Shown here one piece after another: positions 4,506 to 9,494 of a stretch of 9,494 bases of DNA. The stretch covers positions 1-9,494 of the forward strand of contig DVEE01000302.1 in the NCBI GenBank assembly GCA_015295885.1. The letters run 5' to 3'. Origin of the DNA: Leptolyngbyaceae cyanobacterium M65_K2018_010 (GTDB lineage Bacteria; Cyanobacteriota; Cyanobacteriia; Phormidesmidales; Phormidesmidaceae). The notes under the pieces were generated by a model that had not been told where the DNA came from, searched no databases, and saw nothing but the letters and a program-made list of their open reading frames with translations. Both the position numbers and the translations under genes were made by a program. Within the stretch, counting starts at the first letter, position 1. Each line of letters opens with the position of its first letter.

Positions 4506-7500
4506 CTAGGGGGCCATGATGGTTTCCCCCTGTAGCATGCGCTGGGCAGCCTCCAGAAGCACTTCCTCCAAGTAGGGCTTGGTAAAGTAACCCTTGGCCC
4601 CCAGATCTAAGGCCACCTGGCGATGACGGTCGGCGCCCCGGGAGGTGAGCATAGCAATGGGAATCTGACTCAGATGGGTATCCTTCTGCATTCTAGATAG
4701 CAGTTCCAGCCCATCCATGCGGGGCATTTCAATATCGCAGAACACCAGATTGCAGGGCAAACCAGACCGGAGTTTTTCCCAAGCCTCTTGGCCGTCCCGG
4801 GCCTGCTCAACCCGATAACCGACCTTATTGAAGGTCAGGGACAACAACTCGCGCACGGTGATGGAGTCATCCACAATCAAAACCGTCGGTTCACTGGGGG
4901 AAGTGCGAGGCTCGGGGGCGGCTGACTCTGGCGGAGCCCACAACATGGCCGGAGTATCGCGGCGCAGACGCCCAGTAGCCAGATCAATCAGTTCCAGCAC
5001 GTCGGCAATGGGCATAACGCGGCCATCACCCAATACCGTTGCCCCGGCAATACCCGTTGGTTTGGGCACCGGGCCCTCCAATTGTTTAATGACAATTTCC
5101 TGCTCCCCAATCACCTGATCAACCTGAAGACCGATATAGGTGCTGGCACTGCGGAGCACCACAATGGAAATCATCTCTTCATCCTGGGGCCCACCGTAGA
5201 TGCGGCCGCGGCCCAAGCTGCGATTAAACTTCAACAAATCGCCCAGGGGCCGGAAGGGCAGCAGGGTGTCTCGCCAGATGATGCAGGTGTGCCCTTGGGG
5301 ATCGGTTTGAACCCGATTTTTAGGGATATCCAGCATATCTTCCACCCCATCCATGGGAAAGGCGATGCGAGCCTGGTTGTTCACGCAGCTCAGGGCCTTG
5401 GTAATGCTCAGGGTGAGGGGAAGTCGAATGGTAAAACTGGAGCCCTGGCCTACCTCGGACTCAACGGTAACCGAGCCGCGCATATCGTTAAGAGCCGTGC
5501 GCACTACGTCCATGCCAAAGCCCCGGCCTGAAAAGGCATCGGCCTGATCGCGGGTAGTAAAACCGGGTAAAAATAGCAGATCATACACTTCTGGATCAGC
5601 CATGGCTTGAGACTCGACCGGAGTAATCAAGCCTTGATCTAGGGCCTTGGCCTTGATCACTACCGGGTTAATGCCCTGGCCATCGTCGGCAATGTAAATG
5701 ACTGTTTGATTACCCTGATAGAAGGCCCGGACCGTAATCGTACCTTCCCGGGGTTTACCCAAGGCCAACCGCTCCTCTGGAGACTCAATGCCGTGGGTGA
5801 TGGCATTACTCACTAGGTGAGTCATGGGGTCGTACAGGCGTTCCAGAATCATTTTGTCAATCAGGGTATCGCGCCCTTCGACCACCAGTTTGGCCTCCTT
5901 CCCGAATTGACGGGCAATATCCCGGACGGCCCGAGGTAGACGATCCGCCACCTGACCAAAGGGGACCATGCGAGCCTTATTTAACCCTTCCTGGAGTTGG
6001 GTGGTGACCTGGCGAAATTGGCGCGCAATTTGATCGGTGGAGTCAACGGTGAATGAAATATCAGAGGCCGCTTCCCGCACTCGCACGATTAACTCAATCA
6101 TTTCCTGGGATAGGGTATGGAAGCCGGTAAAGCGATCCATCTCCAAGGCATCAAAGGTTGTGCCGGTGGCGTGGCTGCTGTCATAACCGGCCCCATGGCC
6201 CAGGGCAAAGGCCTGTCGATTCGCCATGAGGGAGCTTTCTAACAGCGATCGCTCGTAGAGATCGCGCATCCGCTGCCCCACATCGTTGAGCTGCTGGACC
6301 TGATGCAGCAGATTATCCAGGGACTGCCGCAACCGCTCCTGGTCCTGCTCTAGGGAGTTACGGTTGACGACGAGTTCTCCCACCAAATTGCCAAGGTTAT
6401 CTAGGTGGCCCACCGAAACCCGCATGGTTTGATCGGCCAGGATGTTGGCCCGGCGCGGTGGGCGAGACATCCCGGCCGGGCTCCCCCGCCGAGTGGCCCA
6501 ATGAGGCACTGATCCGCCTAGCTGTTCAGCCTCCTCCAGTAACCGTTCGACCTCCTCAAATCCATCGTCATCGCCCTTAAGCTGACGATCCTCCACAGGT
6601 TCATGGGCCGCCGCGATCGACGGTTCTAGGGGGGCAGAAACCGAAGCCGTGAAATCTGCCTCCATCTCATCCTGGTCTAGAAAGGCCTCTAACTCGGTAA
6701 AGGTATCAAACTCACTCACCCCGGCAGAACTGGCTTCAGAGGGGCGAGGCTGCACTCTTTGGGCCTCGCTGGCTGCCACGGTCTCAGGGTCTACAGCAGC
6801 GGCAACAGCAGGGCTTTCCAGGGCGACCGACGGCGACAGGTCTGGCTCCGGTGCCATGGGCCGATCCCCAAGGCAGGCCGCGGCCTCTTCACCCTTGTCC
6901 TCCAGGCTGTCTAGGTTCAGGGCCCCAAAGGGATCGGCCAGGGCCCAATTCCCAGAGCCCCGGCTAGGGGGCTCTGGGAAGTTGGCGACGGCTCGATCCG
7001 GTGTAGGAGCCTCTGGGGTGGCAGCAAGATTAACCGGTGCCACCGGGTCGTCAACCCCGGCTCCCGCGTGCGGTGGGCTGACGCCCTCGGTTGCCCCAGC
7101 AGCGGCCACCACCCCAGGCTGATCGGGCTGCGCTAGGAACTCTAAGCCTGGGGCAGTCGGTACATGGTCTGCCCAATAGTCTGACGAGGTAGACTCCTCT
7201 GGCTCAAAGAACTCCTCAACCTCAAGCCCCGGGGCATGGTTTCCGATAGCCCCAGAGATTTGAAAAAAGTCCTCCACCTCAGCCAACTCCTGGTCAAGGT
7301 CAGGGAAGGCCTGGGTAGTTTCCCCTGAGGCCGCCGTAAAGAACAGTTCATCCACCTCTGGCGAGGGATGGGGGTCTGACCGCCCTGGCTGAGCGGGAGT
7401 CAGCTCCGCATCAACCTCGGCGAACTCTGGGGCAATATTCCCCGGTTCTGGTTTGTCCTCGGGGAAGGCCAGGTCATCGGTAGTAGGGTCCGCTTCAAGG

Positions 7501-8852
7501 GCGTCACCAAAGAGGTTGGCCAGGTCATCCTCCTCGCCCGCCACCGGCGTCTCGAAAGTGGAGCCCAACTCGGGCTCAAAGAGGTCGGCATACTCTAGGT
7601 CTAGGTCGGCCTCCGGCCCCATCGCCTCTGCACCCACGGCTGAGGTAACCTCGCCTACCTCCTCCTCCTCCCAGAGGTCTTCTAACCCGATTGAGTCGCC
7701 TTCAAACAGATCCGCCAGGCTATTCAACTCCTCAGTACCCACCTGCGGCCCCGACCCGACCGGGGTTGGATGGCTAGCCGCTGGGGTGGTGGTGAAGTCA
7801 TTCCATACTTCTGCCGCCGCCGCCGGGTCCACAGACGCCACCGCCGGGGTGTCGGACCATAGGCTCAACCAGTCCTCCCTATCCTCCGAGTTAGCGATAC
7901 TGCTTGCGGCGGCTTCACTGGCGACCAAAAACGGGTCTAAATCCGAAACATCTATATAGCCAGTTAAACCATCGACCAGCCTTTCCTGGCTGGCTGGCTG
8001 CCCTGACAACGGCCGATCTACGGGCCCCAAGGCTAGCAATGCCGGCGAAGCCTGAACCTGGCTGGGCTGCCCAGCCAAAATCAATTCCTGGGCCCGTTTT
8101 AGGTCTTTAATAACCACCTTGGCCAGGGTCCGGTAGGTTTGCTGGGGGTTGGCTACCGCCTGGGCCGCGGCCTGGGCCAGAGCACACCACTCCACCAGCT
8201 CAAACTGTTCACCCAGTCGGTGCAGCCGCTGACAAAATTGGGCTAGGTGTTGTCGAGAGCTGGCATCATCAGACTGTCTAAAGGTGGCCAACATTTGCCG
8301 TAGCAGTTCTGGCACATCGCTGCGAAAGACAAACTGCAGAGCCCTGGCCTCTGGGTGGGGAGCAGCAGCTACGGCAACGGGCACTACCTCGGCAGGGATG
8401 GCGATAGTGGGTGTTGCCACTGGGGGAGGAGTAGCCACTAAATCCCGTAGGTGAGTTTCAACCTGCTCAAACATCGGCTCCAGGTTGGTCAGAATGGCCT
8501 GGGCCTGGTCATCGGTCAGGCCAAAGGGGCTCTGGAGGCGATCGATCTGTTCCTTTAGACCGTCGAAAATCTGTAGCAGTAAGGACTCCAGGGTAAGGTC
8601 GGGGGTAATCGGATCATCCTTCAGCTGCTTAAAGAAATCCTCCATCCGGTGGGAGGTCCGTTGAATGCTATGCAGACTCAGCATAGCGGCTCCCCCCTTA
8701 ATCGAGTGAGCCGCTCGAAACACCTCGTTAATCATCTCAGGATCATCGAGGGTGACCTGCAGGTTGAGCAGACCTTGCTCAATGGTGTTGAGATGATCCC
8801 TAGCTTCTTCGAGGAAGTACCCTAGGATGCGCTTTTGATCTTCAGGTGGCAT
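4506..8852 (-). CDS. CheA-like hybrid histidine kinase (Hpt - acidic linker - HATPase - CheW - REC), PilL/PixL/HmpE type
   Basis: The 1448-residue cytoplasmic kinase takes signals from a chemoreceptor and phosphorylates response regulators steering type IV pilus motility or phototaxis. Domains in order: Hpt 1-135 with FRAAHSIKGG and phospho-acceptor His49; a second, degenerate Hpt-like helical stretch 168-262; an acidic, Pro/Ala-rich linker about 267-800; dimerisation helices about 810-960 with an inserted Gly/Ser-rich segment 880-905; an ATPase domain with N box HLVSNAITHGIE (Asn1016), G1 DDGQG (1056-1060) and G2 GRGFGMDVV (1109-1117); a CheW-like domain about 1150-1292; and a C-terminal receiver 1322-1440 with Asp1328/Asp1329, phospho-acceptor Asp1373, Thr1403 and Lys1425. 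All key residues are intact, so kinase and receiver should be active. No CheB/CheY-binding P2 domain is evident; the linker takes its place. The ATG at 8850-8852 gives the family-like start MPPEDQKRILGYFLEEA; only weak GGGA precedes it. It lies 70 bases after a chemoreceptor gene. The exact paralogue (pil, pix, hmp or ptx set) cannot be decided. Confidence 0.95.
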   Translation of the reverse strand: MPPEDQKRILGYFLEEARDHLNTIEQGLLNLQVTLDDPEMINEVFRAAHSIKGGAAMLSLHSIQRTSHRMEDFFKQLKDDPITPDLTLESLLLQIFDGLKEQIDRLQSPFGLTDDQAQAILTNLEPMFEQVETHLRDLVATPPPVATPTIAIPAEVVPVAVAAAPHPEARALQFVFRSDVPELLRQMLATFRQSDDASSRQHLAQFCQRLHRLGEQFELVEWCALAQAAAQAVANPQQTYRTLAKVVIKDLKRAQELILAGQPSQVQASPALLALGPVDRPLSGQPASQERLVDGLTGYIDVSDLDPFLVASEAAASSIANSEDREDWLSLWSDTPAVASVDPAAAAEVWNDFTTTPAASHPTPVGSGPQVGTEELNSLADLFEGDSIGLEDLWEEEEVGEVTSAVGAEAMGPEADLDLEYADLFEPELGSTFETPVAGEEDDLANLFGDALEADPTTDDLAFPEDKPEPGNIAPEFAEVDAELTPAQPGRSDPHPSPEVDELFFTAASGETTQAFPDLDQELAEVEDFFQISGAIGNHAPGLEVEEFFEPEESTSSDYWADHVPTAPGLEFLAQPDQPGVVAAAGATEGVSPPHAGAGVDDPVAPVNLAATPEAPTPDRAVANFPEPPSRGSGNWALADPFGALNLDSLEDKGEEAAACLGDRPMAPEPDLSPSVALESPAVAAAVDPETVAASEAQRVQPRPSEASSAGVSEFDTFTELEAFLDQDEMEADFTASVSAPLEPSIAAAHEPVEDRQLKGDDDGFEEVERLLEEAEQLGGSVPHWATRRGSPAGMSRPPRRANILADQTMRVSVGHLDNLGNLVGELVVNRNSLEQDQERLRQSLDNLLHQVQQLNDVGQRMRDLYERSLLESSLMANRQAFALGHGAGYDSSHATGTTFDALEMDRFTGFHTLSQEMIELIVRVREAASDISFTVDSTDQIARQFRQVTTQLQEGLNKARMVPFGQVADRLPRAVRDIARQFGKEAKLVVEGRDTLIDKMILERLYDPMTHLVSNAITHGIESPEERLALGKPREGTITVRAFYQGNQTVIYIADDGQGINPVVIKAKALDQGLITPVESQAMADPEVYDLLFLPGFTTRDQADAFSGRGFGMDVVRTALNDMRGSVTVESEVGQGSSFTIRLPLTLSITKALSCVNNQARIAFPMDGVEDMLDIPKNRVQTDPQGHTCIIWRDTLLPFRPLGDLLKFNRSLGRGRIYGGPQDEEMISIVVLRSASTYIGLQVDQVIGEQEIVIKQLEGPVPKPTGIAGATVLGDGRVMPIADVLELIDLATGRLRRDTPAMLWAPPESAAPEPRTSPSEPTVLIVDDSITVRELLSLTFNKVGYRVEQARDGQEAWEKLRSGLPCNLVFCDIEMPRMDGLELLSRMQKDTHLSQIPIAMLTSRGADRHRQVALDLGAKGYFTKPYLEEVLLEAAQRMLQGETIMAP
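6245..6252. repeat. HIP1 palindrome GCGATCGC, copy 4
   Basis: An exact octamer within the dimerisation-helix part of the hybrid kinase gene, where it encodes the ERSLL region. Confidence 0.85.
6537..7943 (-). repeat. Degenerate LADLFE-like peptide repeats in the kinase linker
   Basis: Residues 304-772 of the hybrid kinase contain about a dozen short motifs of the form (L/V)-x-(D/E)-(L/F)-(F/L/W)-(E), each set in acidic, Pro/Ser/Ala-rich sequence. Examples are DLDPFL at 304, LADLFE at 379, LEDLWE at 390, YADLFE at 421, LANLFG at 444, VDELFF at 500, VEDFFQ at 526, VEEFFE at 545, LADPFG at 638, LEAFLD at 721 and VERLLEE at 768. Spacing is irregular, about 10 to 80 residues. The stretch looks disordered apart from these islands. 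The repetition is at protein level; DNA copies are not identical, so this is not a tandem DNA repeat. Confidence 0.6.
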
Positions 8853-8922
8853 AGCGATTTTCCCATAAACAGTTGCTTGAGACCCTGCCTGAGGTTGGAG
8901 TCAAGCCAAGGGTCACCCCCCC

Positions 8923-9494
8923 CTAACCATCGTTGTGTTCCACTTTAAATCGCTCCACCGAAGTCAGCAGATCACGGGCAACACCCACCAGGTTTTGCAG
9001 CGAGGCCGAGACTCGCTGGGCTTCCTGGGAGGTTTCCTGGGCCGTTAGTTCAACCGACTGCATCACCTGGGCGACAGCGCGGGAGGTTTCCGTCTGTTCC
9101 ACGGTGTCCGCGGTAATCGATCGCACCAGCACATCGATGCGATTAGAAACCTGGATGATATCTTCCAGCGATCGCTTGGCTTGCTCGGCTAAGCGAGTTC
9201 CCTCGATCACCTGCTGGGTGCCTTCCTCCATGGCCGTCATCACCCCGCTAGTTTCACCCTGGATTTGCAGCACAATCTGCTCGATTTCCTTCGAGGCTTT
9301 AGCCGCCCGGTCGGCTAACTGCCGCACCTCATCGGCCACGATCGCAAAGCCCCGCCCGGCCTCGCCGGCTCGAGCCGCTTCAATACTGGCATTCAGCGCC
9401 AGTAGGTTGGTACGGGAAGCGATCGTAGAAATGAGTGCAACAATTTTAGAGATTTCCTGGGAAGACTCCGCTAACCGCTTTACCTTGCGGGTTG
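8923..9494 (-). CDS. Methyl-accepting chemotaxis protein, C-terminal signalling domain (5' end outside window)
   Basis: The frame is open from the right edge to a TAG at 8923-8925, giving 189 visible residues, all from the cytoplasmic signalling coiled coil; sensor and membrane parts lie beyond the window. The hairpin tip that contacts CheA and CheW is clear: SRTNLLALNASIEAARAGE followed by GRGFAIVADEVRQLADR. The rest is a long heptad-patterned helix (SKEIEQIVLQIQ, then EQTETSRAVAQVMQSVEL) ending VERFKVEHNDG, with no C-terminal CheR-docking pentapeptide. It would pass light or chemical signals to the CheA-like kinase encoded 70 bases downstream; this order is that of PilJ-PilL, PixJ-PixL and HmpD-HmpE pairs in cyanobacteria. 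Compared with E. coli Tsr, the tip positions for Phe373 and Gln374 are Ser and Arg, while Asn381, Glu385, Arg388 and Glu391 equivalents are kept. The in-frame GTG at 9339 is internal and not the start. Without the sensor part the paralogue cannot be named. Confidence 0.95.
   Translation of the reverse strand, partial: TRKVKRLAESSQEISKIVALISTIASRTNLLALNASIEAARAGEAGRGFAIVADEVRQLADRAAKASKEIEQIVLQIQGETSGVMTAMEEGTQQVIEGTRLAEQAKRSLEDIIQVSNRIDVLVRSITADTVEQTETSRAVAQVMQSVELTAQETSQEAQRVSASLQNLVGVARDLLTSVERFKVEHNDG
9168..9175. repeat. HIP1 palindrome GCGATCGC, copy 5
   Basis: An exact octamer within the chemoreceptor gene, in codons of the AKRSLED helix. Confidence 0.85.

Noticed and set aside
5082..5531. 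Plus-strand 149-codon open frame opposite the kinase ATPase/CheW region
   Set aside because: It lies antisense to strongly conserved kinase motifs (GRGFGMDVV and the CheW-like domain) and looks like a shadow.
6649..7122. Plus-strand 157-codon open frame opposite the kinase linker
   Set aside because: Same cause: a complementary shadow of the linker with biased composition and no family resemblance.
7453..7959. Plus-strand 168-codon open frame opposite the kinase linker
   Set aside because: It is Ser/Ala-rich low-complexity sequence made by reading the complement of the acidic GC-rich linker; it has no ribosome site or recognisable domain, and the minus-strand frame is clearly the coding one.
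8916..8923. Run of eight C (G on the coding strand) at the chemoreceptor stop, considered as a phase-variation tract
   Set aside because: The run begins at the last base of the stop codon and lies downstream of the frame, so slippage would not change either protein.
1..9494. Search for CRISPR arrays, tRNA or rRNA genes, transposases, toxin-antitoxin pairs or defence genes
   Set aside because: No regularly spaced repeats, cloverleaf sequence or mobile/defence protein motifs were seen; genes fill almost the whole window and all fit chromosomal housekeeping or signalling roles.

Overview
The window reads as a chromosomal segment of a cyanobacterium, probably a non-marine, fairly GC-rich, possibly filamentous lineage. 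The evidence is the gene content: an NdhS subunit of the photosynthetic NDH-1 complex, a high-light-inducible (Hli/SCP) one-helix protein, a cyanobacterial HAS-barrel protein, and a large CheA-CheW-REC hybrid kinase of the type IV pilus/phototaxis class. Five copies of the palindrome GCGATCGC (HIP1), typical of many cyanobacterial genomes, support this. Genus cannot be fixed from the sequence alone. No RNA gene, insertion sequence, CRISPR array or phage gene is visible, and no gap between genes exceeds about 170 bases.

Layout, left to right. Bases 1-253 (+) hold the 3' end of a gene whose last domain resembles the pre-peptidase C-terminal (PPC) beta-sandwich. It is followed on the same strand by cysE (serine O-acetyltransferase, start near 325, stop at 1080). 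cysE converges on a minus-strand gene for a HAL2/CysQ-type 3'(2'),5'-bisphosphate nucleotidase (1120-2094), with a small hairpin between the two stops. From there to the right edge every gene is on the minus strand. In transcription order, right to left, these are: a methyl-accepting chemotaxis protein cut by the window edge (8923-9494), the 1448-residue CheA-like hybrid kinase (4506-8852), ndhS (4151-4339), a HAS-barrel protein (3488-4144), an Hli protein (3233-3445), a PfkB-family sugar kinase (2256-3122) and the bisphosphate nucleotidase.

Three functional themes appear. (1) Signalling: receptor followed by CheA-CheW-REC kinase is the 3' end of the usual cyanobacterial pil/pix/hmp/ptx-type cluster controlling type IV pilus motility or phototaxis; the response regulator, CheY and CheW genes would be expected beyond the right edge. 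(2) Photosynthetic electron flow and photoprotection: ndhS and the HAS-barrel gene are 6 bases apart and hli follows after 42 bases, so these three look like one transcription unit. (3) Sulfur assimilation: CysE makes O-acetylserine for cysteine synthesis, and the nucleotidase removes PAP, the by-product of PAPS use.

Nothing here is a clear case of a new defence or mobile system. The points most worth a second look are the unusually long acidic linker of the kinase, which carries about a dozen short hydrophobic-acidic 'LADLFE-like' repeats; a degenerate second Hpt-like helical region in the same protein; and the stand-alone HAS-barrel protein, lacking any ATPase core, wedged between ndhS and hli.
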